This document shows positions 1-6,070 of a DNA stretch of 8,223 nucleotides, in pieces; position 1 is the stretch's first letter; every line of letters starts with the position of its first letter. Source of the DNA: Natronohydrobacter sp. (GTDB lineage Bacteria > Pseudomonadota > Alphaproteobacteria > Rhodobacterales > Rhodobacteraceae); NCBI GenBank assembly GCA_007117255.1, contig SKGU01000344.1:1-8223 (forward strand). The letters run 5' to 3'. Below the pieces are notes generated by a model, which made no database searches, was not told the origin of the DNA, and worked only from the letters and a program-made list of their open reading frames with translations. Both the position numbers and the translations under genes were made by a program.

Positions 1-273
1 ACGCGCCGTGATCAGGCGCGGCTGAAACTGATCCTGCGCGGTAAGCGTTTCGGGTTCAGCCTGGAAGAAATCCGCCAGCTTCTGGAAATGTATGATCGCG
101 ACGACAGCGAACTGAAGCAATTGCGCAAGACCTATGACATCGCGCGTGCCCGTCTGGCCGATATGGAGCGCCAGCGCGATGAACTGACCGAGGCGATTGT
201 CGATCTGAAAAAGGAACTCGCCTGGGGCGAAGACGTGCTGCGCAATGCAGACCGGCCCAAGGCAGCAGAATAA
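1..273 (+). CDS. MerR-family transcriptional regulator, C-terminal part (5' end outside window)
   Basis: The reading frame is open from base 1 and ends at TAA 271-273, giving 90 residues without a start. The first residues (RRDQARLKLILRGKRFGFSL, then EEIRQLL) match the end of the MerR winged-helix DNA-binding domain, where the second helix pair carries 'FSLEEI'. From about residue 30 on there is a charged heptad-like helix (LKQLRKTYDIARARLADMER onward), the antiparallel coiled coil through which MerR proteins dimerise. No cysteine cluster is present, so this is not a metal sensor of the MerR/CueR type, and there is no long effector domain. Short MerR proteins of this build include LiuR-type regulators of acyl-CoA and branched-chain amino acid breakdown. 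The gene sits 38 bases upstream of an acyl-CoA dehydrogenase on the same strand, so it probably controls the beta-oxidation genes and may be co-transcribed with them. The ligand is unknown; an acyl-CoA is an inference. An internal ATG at 88 is not the start, because the conserved domain runs through it. Confidence 0.86.
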   Translation, partial: TRRDQARLKLILRGKRFGFSLEEIRQLLEMYDRDDSELKQLRKTYDIARARLADMERQRDELTEAIVDLKKELAWGEDVLRNADRPKAAE

Positions 274-299
274 CGGCGCATTTGCGCGCCAGAGTTTAC

Positions 300-306
300 G
301 GGAGAG
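300..306 (+). promoter_or_regulatory. Ribosome binding site deciding the acyl-CoA dehydrogenase start
   Basis: GGGAGAG lies 5-7 bases before ATG 312. The longer in-frame option, TTG at 282, has no comparable Shine-Dalgarno sequence and would add ten residues (MRARVYGRET) that do not look like part of the family. The site therefore favours 312. Confidence 0.75.
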
Positions 307-311
307 AAACC

Positions 312-2087
312 ATGCCAAGCTACAACGCACCAACCAAGGATCTGCATTTCGTTCTGCATGATGTTCTGCAGGTCAGCGCATCCGATGTGCCGGGCTATAG
401 TGATCTTGAACCGGATTTCACATCTGCCGTGATCGAGGAAGCTGCGAAACTGGCGCAGGACGTGTTGGCGCCATTGAACACAGTTGGCGACCAGCAAGGT
501 TGCCGCCTGGAAAACGGCGTTGTCTACACACCTGAAGGCTTCAAAGCAGCCTTCGAGCAGATCAAGGAAGGTGGCTGGAACGGGCTGGACATCCCCGAGG
601 AATTCGGCGGCCAGAACCTGCCCTATCTGATGGGCTCGGCGGTGGGCGAGATCTTTGTGTCGGCCAATATGGCGCTGAACATGTATCAGGGTCTGACACA
701 TGGGGCGATTTCGGCGATTCTCGCGCATGGCTCCGATGCGCAGAAAGCGACCTATCTGCCAAAGATGGTGGCGCTCGACTGGACGGGGACAATGAACCTG
801 ACCGAGCCACATTGCGGTACCGATCTGGGCATGATGCGCACCAAGGCAGAGCCCTCGGGCGATGGCAGCTACAAGATTACCGGACAGAAGATTTTCATCT
901 CGGCCGGTGATCACGACATGGCCGAAAATGTCATCCATCTGGTGCTGGCCAAAGCGCCGGGCGGGGGCGAGGGCACCAAGGGCATCTCGCTGTTCATCGT
1001 GCCGAAATTCATGGTCAATGACGATGGCAGCCTTGGCGCGCGCAACGCGGTCTCGGTCGGCAAGATCGAAGAAAAGATGGGCATTCACGGCAATTCGACC
1101 TGTGTGATGAACTATGACGGCGCGACCGGTTATCTGATTGGCGATCTGCACAAGGGCATGCGTGCCATGTTCACCATGATGAACGAAGCGCGCATCGGCG
1201 TCGGCCTGCAAGGCTATGCGCAGGCCGCTGTCGCCTATGAAAACGCGCTGGCTTATGCCGTAGACCGCCTGCAAGGGCGTGACGTGACGGGGGTGAAAAA
1301 CCCTGATGGCCCGGCGGACCCGTTGATCGTGCACCCGGATGTGCGCCGCATGCTGATGGATCAGAAAAGCTTCGTCGAGGGCGCACGCGCTTTCACCATG
1401 TGGGGCGCCAGCCTGATCGACCGCGCGCATCGGCTGGACGACAAGGACGCAGATGGGCTGATCTCGCTGATGACGCCAGTGATCAAGGGCTTCCTGACTG
1501 ACAAGGGCTTCGAGATGTGCGTGCAAGCCCAGCAGGTCTATGGCGGGCACGGCTATATCGAGGAATGGGGCATGTCCCAATTCGCCCGCGATGCGCGCAT
1601 TGCCATGATCTATGAAGGGGCAAATGGTGTGCAGGCGCTTGATCTGGTGGGGCGCAAACTGGCGCAGGATGGCGGCAAGCATGTCATGGCCTTTTTCGCC
1701 ATGGTCAAAGACTTCGTGAAAGAAAACGAAGGCGATGCGCGGCTCGAAGGCTTCCTCGCGCCACTCAAGGCCGCGTCGAAAGACTTGCAGGCGGCGGGCA
1801 TGTATTTCATGGAACACGGCATGAAATCACCCAATGACGCGCTGTCCGGGTCGAGTGACTTCATGCATCTCTTCGGCCATGTCTGCCTGGGTCTGATGTG
1901 GGCGCGGATGGCGAAAGCGGCTTATGCTGCGCTCGATGAAGGCGCGTCTGATCGCGATTTCTATGAGGCGAAAATCGCAACCGGGCGCTATTACATGGCC
2001 CGCCAACTGCCCGCGACCGCAATGCATCTCTCGCGCATCCAGAGCGGTGCGGATACTGTGATGGCACTGGGCGCGGAGCAGTTCTGA
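312..2087 (+). CDS. Acyl-CoA dehydrogenase, large class with C-terminal extension domain
   Basis: This 591-residue FAD enzyme oxidises an acyl-CoA to the trans-2-enoyl-CoA and passes electrons to electron-transfer flavoprotein; it is expected in the cytoplasm. Domains in order: a short N-terminal extension typical of this class (1-40), the helical N-terminal domain (about 40-155), the beta middle domain opened by the FAD/substrate signature MNLTEPHCGTDLG (161-173), the C-terminal helical domain with QVYGGHGYIEEWG (408-420), and the extra C-terminal domain (about 460-591). The catalytic base should be Glu435 in the stretch MIYEGANGVQ, the place of the YEG glutamate of other family members. Ordinary acyl-CoA dehydrogenases are about 380 residues; the length here marks the roughly 590-residue class. 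That class also contains DmdC, which acts on methylmercaptopropionyl-CoA, so substrate chain and type stay open. The gene follows the MerR gene by 38 bases and is followed by a stem-loop. No break or missing residue is visible. Confidence 0.95.
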   Translation: MPSYNAPTKDLHFVLHDVLQVSASDVPGYSDLEPDFTSAVIEEAAKLAQDVLAPLNTVGDQQGCRLENGVVYTPEGFKAAFEQIKEGGWNGLDIPEEFGGQNLPYLMGSAVGEIFVSANMALNMYQGLTHGAISAILAHGSDAQKATYLPKMVALDWTGTMNLTEPHCGTDLGMMRTKAEPSGDGSYKITGQKIFISAGDHDMAENVIHLVLAKAPGGGEGTKGISLFIVPKFMVNDDGSLGARNAVSVGKIEEKMGIHGNSTCVMNYDGATGYLIGDLHKGMRAMFTMMNEARIGVGLQGYAQAAVAYENALAYAVDRLQGRDVTGVKNPDGPADPLIVHPDVRRMLMDQKSFVEGARAFTMWGASLIDRAHRLDDKDADGLISLMTPVIKGFLTDKGFEMCVQAQQVYGGHGYIEEWGMSQFARDARIAMIYEGANGVQALDLVGRKLAQDGGKHVMAFFAMVKDFVKENEGDARLEGFLAPLKAASKDLQAAGMYFMEHGMKSPNDALSGSSDFMHLFGHVCLGLMWARMAKAAYAALDEGASDRDFYEAKIATGRYYMARQLPATAMHLSRIQSGADTVMALGAEQF

Positions 2088-2111
2088 GCTTAGGGTCTCA
2101 CCCAGACAAAT

Positions 2112-2133
2112 GGGGCCGGACTGATCCGGCCCC
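2112..2133 (+). terminator. Perfect 9-bp stem-loop between the dehydrogenase and the small gene
   Basis: GGGGCCGGA (2112-2120) and TCCGGCCCC (2125-2133) pair perfectly around the loop CTGA. It starts 25 bases after the dehydrogenase stop and ends 21 bases before the start of the next gene. No run of T follows (TGAGCAT instead), so it is not a classical intrinsic terminator. It may lower read-through, protect the 3' end of the upstream message, or be a processing point. The structure is seen directly; its role is inference. Confidence 0.5.
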
Positions 2134-2154
2134 TGAGCATAGAGAGGATCCGCC

Positions 2155-2367
2155 ATGCCCAAACGTTTCCGCCTGACCCGCCGTTTCAATGTTGCAATGA
2201 CAGAAGATGGGTACCGCCGCCTGCGCCGCTTCGCGCAGGAGGCCGGGTTGGATGAGGGCGAGGCGTTGTCCTTCCTGTTCGAGAATTTCGACTCAGTCAC
2301 GGATGCCGACAATCTTGGGCATCGGTTGCGGCTGTTCAATTCCGAACTGGAAGCGCGCAAGAAGTGA
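2155..2367 (+). CDS. Small ribbon-helix-helix-like protein, 70 residues, function unknown
   Basis: ATG 2155 is preceded by AGAGAGGA (2141-2148) with six bases between, a good ribosome binding site, and the frame ends at TGA 2365-2367. I do not recognise a named family. The basic N-terminus and the pattern that follows fit a ribbon-helix-helix (CopG/Arc) fold: a strand with alternating side chains (RRFNVAM, 9-15), a first helix (TEDGYRRLRRFAQEAG, 16-31), a tight turn (LDEG, 32-35) and a second helix (EALSFLFENFDSV, 36-48). A charged third helix follows (about 50-69). Such folds bind DNA as dimers through the paired strands; here that is inference. No signal peptide, membrane segment or cysteine is present. 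It lies between acyl-CoA dehydrogenase and thiolase on the same strand, which suggests a role linked to the pathway, perhaps as a second regulator. Overlapping frames give only shorter, less protein-like products. Confidence 0.75.
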   Translation: MPKRFRLTRRFNVAMTEDGYRRLRRFAQEAGLDEGEALSFLFENFDSVTDADNLGHRLRLFNSELEARKK

Positions 2368-2387
2368 CTGTGGGCCGCCTTCGGCGA

Positions 2388-2410
2388 GAGTATTTGGGGC
2401 AAGATGAAAC
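2388..2410 (+). repeat. 23-base motif, forward copy (left arm of inverted pair)
   Basis: The motif reads GAGTATTT, two variable bases (GG here), then GGCAAGATGAAAC. It begins 20 bases after the stop of the small gene and is preceded at once by a short stem CGCC-TTC-GGCG (2376-2386). A stem followed by this T-containing motif may act as the end of the transcript from the small gene. I recall very similar sequences after many genes in Rhodobacterales, but cannot count them here. The inverted partner is at 2549-2571, with 21 of 23 positions matching. Confidence 0.7.
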
Positions 2411-2420
2411 AGCAGGAATG

Positions 2421-2460
2421 CGCCCTGTTCCTCGGCACCCGGCGCCATCAGAACAGGGCG
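2421..2460. repeat. Perfect 10-bp inverted repeat with 20-base loop
   Basis: CGCCCTGTTC (2421-2430) and GAACAGGGCG (2451-2460) are exact reverse complements. The loop holds the small palindrome GGCGCC (2441-2446). No T-run follows on either strand, although the reverse strand continues into moderately T-rich sequence. It lies inside the region framed by the two 23-base motif copies. It could be an RNA hairpin in a leader or trailer, or a cruciform; no function can be assigned. Confidence 0.55.
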
Positions 2461-2519
2461 GCTTCACCTTGCGCGGTCATCGGCTCTCCAGCCTGTACCG
2501 CACACTTGGAAGTAGTGCC

Positions 2520-2529
2520 TTAACGTTAA
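2520..2529. repeat. 10-bp AT-rich palindrome TTAACGTTAA
   Basis: The perfect palindrome TTAACGTTAA stands out in a GC-rich gap 118 bases upstream of the thiolase start, a place where an operator could lie. Palindromes of this length are expected several times by chance in a window this size, and no clear -35/-10 pair is visible next to it, so calling it an operator is only a guess. Confidence 0.25.
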
Positions 2530-2548
2530 TGGTTGGTGAATGATCCAT

Positions 2549-2571
2549 GTTTCATCTTGCCAAAAATACTC
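2549..2571 (-). repeat. 23-base motif, reverse copy (right arm of inverted pair)
   Basis: Read on the reverse strand this copy is GAGTATTT, TT, then GGCAAGATGAAAC. It differs from the copy at 2388-2410 only in the two central bases. The arms are 138 bases apart. On the reverse strand it is preceded by a weak stem CGGT-GCA-ACCG (2580-2590 on the forward strand), but no reverse-strand gene ends there. It lies in the leader of the thiolase gene, 76 bases before the start. Confidence 0.7.
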
Positions 2572-2634
2572 AAACACCCCGGTTGCACCGAAACATGACG
2601 CAACTGGCGGGATACAGACAGACTGACCCCAAAA

Positions 2635-2640
2635 GGGAGG
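2635..2640 (+). promoter_or_regulatory. Ribosome binding site for the thiolase gene
   Basis: GGGAGG is followed by two consecutive ATG codons at 2645 and 2648. The spacing is four bases to the first and seven to the second. Seven is the more usual distance, and the protein then begins MSEAYIYDAIRTPRGKG, so 2648 is preferred; 2645 would add only one methionine. Confidence 0.65.
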
Positions 2641-2647
2641 GAACATG

Positions 2648-3859
2648 ATGAGTGAAGCTTATATCTATGACGCGATCCGCACACCGCGCGGCAAGGGTCG
2701 CGCGGATGGCAGGCTGCATGAGGTGACGGCCGTGCGGCTGTCGGCAGGCGTGCTGAATGCACTGAAGGCGCGCAACGATCTGGACACAACCGCCATTGAG
2801 GATGTGATCTGGGGCAATGCTACGCAAGTGGGTGAGCAGGGCGGCTGTCTTGCACGCACCGCCGTGATGGCGTCAGAGTTCGATGAGCAGGTTCCGGGGC
2901 TGTCGATCAACCGTTTCTGTGCGTCAGGCATGGAAGCTGTCAATCTTGCCGCCAATCAGGTGCGTGGCGGGGCTGGAAAGGCCTATGTGGCGGGCGGGGT
3001 CGAGATGATGAGCCGGGTTGCAATGGGCTCGGACGGGGCGGCGGTCGCTGTCGACCCTTCGGTCGCGATGGAGCGATATTTCGTGCCGCAAGGGATATCG
3101 GCAGATATCATTGCCACGGAATACGGGTTCACCCGCGACATGGCTGATGCTCTGGCGGTGGAAAGCCAGAAGCGCGCGGCGCGGGCCTGGGAAGAGGGTC
3201 GGTTTTCGCGCTCGGTAGAGCCGGTGCGCGACATCAATGGGCTGACCATTCTTGACCGGGATGAATATATGCGCCCCGGCACGGATATGCAGAGCCTTGG
3301 CAGCTTGAAGCCGGCCTTCAAGGATATGGGCGAAAGCATGCCGGGCTTCGACAAAGTGGCCTTGATGAAATACCCACATCTTGAACAAATCGAACATATT
3401 CATCATGCGGGCAATTCGTCGGGCATTGTCGATGGTGCCGCCGGTCTGCTGATTGGCTCAAAAGAGTTCGGTGAGAAATATGGTTTAAAACCAAGAGCTA
3501 AAATCCGTGCTACTGCCAAGATAGGGACGGATCCGACGATCATGCTGACGGGGCCGGTACCTGTGACAGAGAAGATCCTGCGCGACAGTGGTATGCAGAT
3601 TTCCGACATTGACTTGTTTGAGGTCAATGAGGCCTTTGCCGCTGTGGTGTTGCGTTTCATGCAGGCATTCGACGTGAGTAGCGACCGCGTGAATGTGAAT
3701 GGTGGTGCGATTGCGATGGGTCATCCGCTGGGGGCAAGCGGGGCCATCATCATCGGCACCTTGCTGGATGAGCTGGAGCGCACAGGCAAATCTACCGGGC
3801 TTGCAACGCTCTGCGTGGCGTCCGGCATGGGTGCCGCCACAATCATCGAGCGCGTGTAA
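2648..3859 (+). CDS. fadA: Acetyl-CoA C-acyltransferase (thiolase)
   Basis: The 403-residue thiolase cleaves 3-oxoacyl-CoA with CoA to acetyl-CoA and a chain two carbons shorter, the last step of each beta-oxidation round. The N-terminus (YIYDAIRTPRGKG) is typical of the family. The acyl-carrying cysteine is Cys91 in INRFCASGMEAVN, the NEAF motif is at 327-330, the general-base histidine is His359 in GGAIAMGHPLGASGA (352-366), and the second active-site cysteine is Cys389 in LCVASGMGAA. The final motif has ASG where many thiolases have GGG, closer to the FadI form (CAAGGLGAA). Length is normal for the family. It ends 15 bases before the FadB-type gene, so the two are almost surely one operon and probably form a trifunctional complex. 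The symbol rests on this pairing; fadI or a biosynthetic acetyl-CoA acetyltransferase cannot be fully excluded, but the context argues for degradation. Confidence 0.95.
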   Translation: MSEAYIYDAIRTPRGKGRADGRLHEVTAVRLSAGVLNALKARNDLDTTAIEDVIWGNATQVGEQGGCLARTAVMASEFDEQVPGLSINRFCASGMEAVNLAANQVRGGAGKAYVAGGVEMMSRVAMGSDGAAVAVDPSVAMERYFVPQGISADIIATEYGFTRDMADALAVESQKRAARAWEEGRFSRSVEPVRDINGLTILDRDEYMRPGTDMQSLGSLKPAFKDMGESMPGFDKVALMKYPHLEQIEHIHHAGNSSGIVDGAAGLLIGSKEFGEKYGLKPRAKIRATAKIGTDPTIMLTGPVPVTEKILRDSGMQISDIDLFEVNEAFAAVVLRFMQAFDVSSDRVNVNGGAIAMGHPLGASGAIIIGTLLDELERTGKSTGLATLCVASGMGAATIIERV

Positions 3860-3874
3860 GGGGAGGCGAGATCA

Positions 3875-6070
3875 ATGACCGATTTTCACTATTCAACTGA
3901 CGCTGACGGCGTTGCAACGATCTGTTGGGATATTCCGAACAAGTCGATGAATGTCCTCTCGATGGAGGGACTGGCAGAGCTCGAGGCGCATATCGACACG
4001 GCACTGGCCGATGACGCCGTCAAAGGTGTGATCATCACCTCTGGCAAGCCTGACTTTGCTGGCGGCATGGACCTGAATGTGATCGCCAAGATGAAAGACA
4101 TGGCAGGCGATCAGCCGGAAAAGGGGCTGTTCGACGGGATCATGTCGATGCATCGCACCCTTCGCAAGATCGAGCGTGCGGGCATGGACCCCAAGACGCT
4201 GAAAGGCGGCAAACCCGTTGTGGCAGCTCTGCCCGGCACCGCGCTGGGCATCGGGCTGGAAATACCGCTCGCCTGTCATCGCATCATCGCGGCTGATAAC
4301 CCCAAGGCCAAGATCGGGTTGCCGGAAATCATGGTGGGGATTTTCCCCGGTGCAGGCGGCACCACGCGGCTGGCGCGCAAGCTGGGCGCCATGGGCGCGG
4401 CCCCGTTTCTGCTGGAAGGCAAGTTGTCAGAGCCGAAAAAGGCCAAAGCGGCCGGGCTCATTGACGAGATTGTGCCGGGCGAGGAGCTGCTGGCCCGCGC
4501 GAAAGAGTGGGTGCTGGGCGCGAAAGACGCTGATCTGGTCAAGCCATGGGACGCGAAGGGCTACAAGATGCCCGGTGGTGCGCCCTATCATCCAGCGGGC
4601 TTCATGACTTTCGTGGGCGCGTCTGCCATGATCAACGGCAAGACCCAAGGGGTGTATCCGGCGGCGAAGGCGTTGTTGTCGGCGGTCTATGAGGGCGCGA
4701 TGGTGCCTTTCGACACGGCATTGAAGATCGAGGCGCGCTGGTTTGTCAATGTGCTGATGAACCCGTCCTCCAGCGCCATGATCCGGTCGCTTTTCATTAA
4801 CAAGGAAGCGCTGGAGAAAGGTGCGAACCGACCCAAGGTGGAAGATGAGAAGGTTGCCAAGCTGGGTGTGCTGGGCGCGGGCATGATGGGCGCGGGCATT
4901 GCCTATGTCGCGGCCAATGCCGGGATCGACGTGGTTCTGATTGATGCGGATCAGGCGGCGGCGGAGCGGGGCAAGGGCTATTCCGAAGCCATCCTCGACA
5001 AAGGCATGAAGCGCGGCAAGGTCACTGAGGCGAAGAAGGCCGAGGTGCTGGGCCGCATCACGCCCACCACGGATTATGCCGCGCTGAGTGGTTGTGATCT
5101 GGTGGTCGAGGCAGTGTTTGAGGATCCGAAGGTGAAGGCCGAGGTCACGGCCAAGGCCGAGGCAGCAATTCCGGCGGATGCGATCTTTGCGACCAACACC
5201 TCAACGCTGCCGATCAGCGATCTGGCGAAAGCCTCTGGTCGTCCGGAACAGTTCATCGGTATTCATTTCTTCAGTCCGGTGGACAAGATGCTTCTGGTCG
5301 AGATCATTCGCGGCAAAGCGACTGGCGACCGGGCTGTCGCCAAGGCGCTGGATTTCGTGCGGCAAATCCGCAAGACGCCGATTGTGGTCAATGACGCGCG
5401 CTTCTTCTACGCCAACCGCTGCATCATCCCCTATATCAATGAGGGCATGCGGATGGTGCGCGAAGGCGTCGCGCCTGCGCTGGTCGAGAATGCCGCCAAG
5501 CTGATGGGCATGCCGCTGGGTCCGTTGCAATTGGTGGATGAAACCAGTCTCGATCTGGGTGCGAAGATTGCCAAGGCCACGCGGGCCGCGATGGGTGATG
5601 CCTATCCAGATGGCGATGTCGATGAGATCGTGTTCTGGATGGTCGAGCAAGGCCGGTTGGGGCGTAAGGCCAAGGCCGGGTTTTACAGCTATGATGATGC
5701 GGGCAAGCGCCAAGGGCTTTGGGACGGACTGGGCGAGAAATTCGCCCGCGCTGAGACACAACCCGATCTGATCGAGGTGCAGCACCGGCTGATGTTTGCG
5801 CAGGCGCTGGAAGCGGTGCGCGCGCTGGAAGAAGGGGTGCTGACGGATATTCGCGAAGGGGATGTGGGCGCGATCCTTGGCTGGGGATTCGCACCATGGT
5901 CCGGCGGGCCGTTTTCATGGCTTGATATGCTGGGCGCAGATTTCGCGGTCAGCGTGTGTGACGATCTGGAAGCGCGCTTTGGCGCCCGTTTCCGGGCGCC
6001 GCAAATCCTGCGCGACATGATGGGGCGCGAGGGTGGATTCTACGCCAAACGTGCCTCTATGGCAGCATAG
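3875..6070 (+). CDS. fadB: Multifunctional enoyl-CoA hydratase / 3-hydroxyacyl-CoA dehydrogenase (FadB type)
   Basis: This 731-residue fused enzyme hydrates trans-2-enoyl-CoA and oxidises the L-3-hydroxyacyl-CoA with NAD. The N-terminal crotonase domain (about 1-280) shows the oxyanion-hole segment FAGGMD (61-66) and two acid residues, Glu129 (GIGLEIPLACH) and Glu151 (IGLPEIMVGIFPGAGG), in the places of Glu119 and Glu139 of E. coli FadB. After a linker helix, the Rossmann fold starts with GVLGAGMMGAGIA (331-343) and the ribose-binding Asp357. The dehydrogenase pair is His464 (GIHFFSPVDK) and Glu476 (LLVEIIRG), twelve residues apart as in E. coli (450 and 462). The helical C-terminal domains run from about 500 to 731. 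The segment DARFFYANR has Phe where many relatives have the Gly of a GFF motif. ATG 3875 follows GGGGAGG (3860-3866) with eight bases between. The last 31 bases overlap the end of the reverse-strand Hint gene. fadJ is an equally possible name. Confidence 0.96.
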   Translation: MTDFHYSTDADGVATICWDIPNKSMNVLSMEGLAELEAHIDTALADDAVKGVIITSGKPDFAGGMDLNVIAKMKDMAGDQPEKGLFDGIMSMHRTLRKIERAGMDPKTLKGGKPVVAALPGTALGIGLEIPLACHRIIAADNPKAKIGLPEIMVGIFPGAGGTTRLARKLGAMGAAPFLLEGKLSEPKKAKAAGLIDEIVPGEELLARAKEWVLGAKDADLVKPWDAKGYKMPGGAPYHPAGFMTFVGASAMINGKTQGVYPAAKALLSAVYEGAMVPFDTALKIEARWFVNVLMNPSSSAMIRSLFINKEALEKGANRPKVEDEKVAKLGVLGAGMMGAGIAYVAANAGIDVVLIDADQAAAERGKGYSEAILDKGMKRGKVTEAKKAEVLGRITPTTDYAALSGCDLVVEAVFEDPKVKAEVTAKAEAAIPADAIFATNTSTLPISDLAKASGRPEQFIGIHFFSPVDKMLLVEIIRGKATGDRAVAKALDFVRQIRKTPIVVNDARFFYANRCIIPYINEGMRMVREGVAPALVENAAKLMGMPLGPLQLVDETSLDLGAKIAKATRAAMGDAYPDGDVDEIVFWMVEQGRLGRKAKAGFYSYDDAGKRQGLWDGLGEKFARAETQPDLIEVQHRLMFAQALEAVRALEEGVLTDIREGDVGAILGWGFAPWSGGPFSWLDMLGADFAVSVCDDLEARFGARFRAPQILRDMMGREGGFYAKRASMAA

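Noticed and set aside
275..290. Short inverted repeat GGCGC / GCGCC between the MerR and dehydrogenase genes
   Set aside because: Only five pairs in GC-rich sequence with no T-run; expected by chance and too weak to call a terminator or operator.
132..1817. Long reverse-strand open frame (561 codons) opposite the acyl-CoA dehydrogenase
   Set aside because: It is rich in His, Arg and Ala and shows no family motif. It is the usual antisense shadow of a GC-rich gene, while the forward frame carries full catalytic signatures.
2388..2571. Reading the repeat-framed region as a small transposable element
   Set aside because: The flanks show no matching target-site duplication and no transposase is present; two separate copies of a common motif explain it as well.
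2464..2646. Possible reverse-strand gene of 60 codons in the gap before thiolase
   Set aside because: There is no ribosome binding site before its ATG, and part of its product (EYFWQDET) is simply the translation of the 23-base repeat motif. It is most likely not a gene.
4084..4098. Apparent third copy of the 23-base motif (CCAAGATGAAAG) in fadB
   Set aside because: Only about 11 bases match, the GAGTATTT half is absent, and the sequence is explained by coding for AKMKD.
5201..5785. Reverse-strand open frame (194 codons) inside fadB
   Set aside because: It lies fully inside well-supported fadB coding sequence, is His/Arg-rich, and lacks a ribosome binding site or motif.
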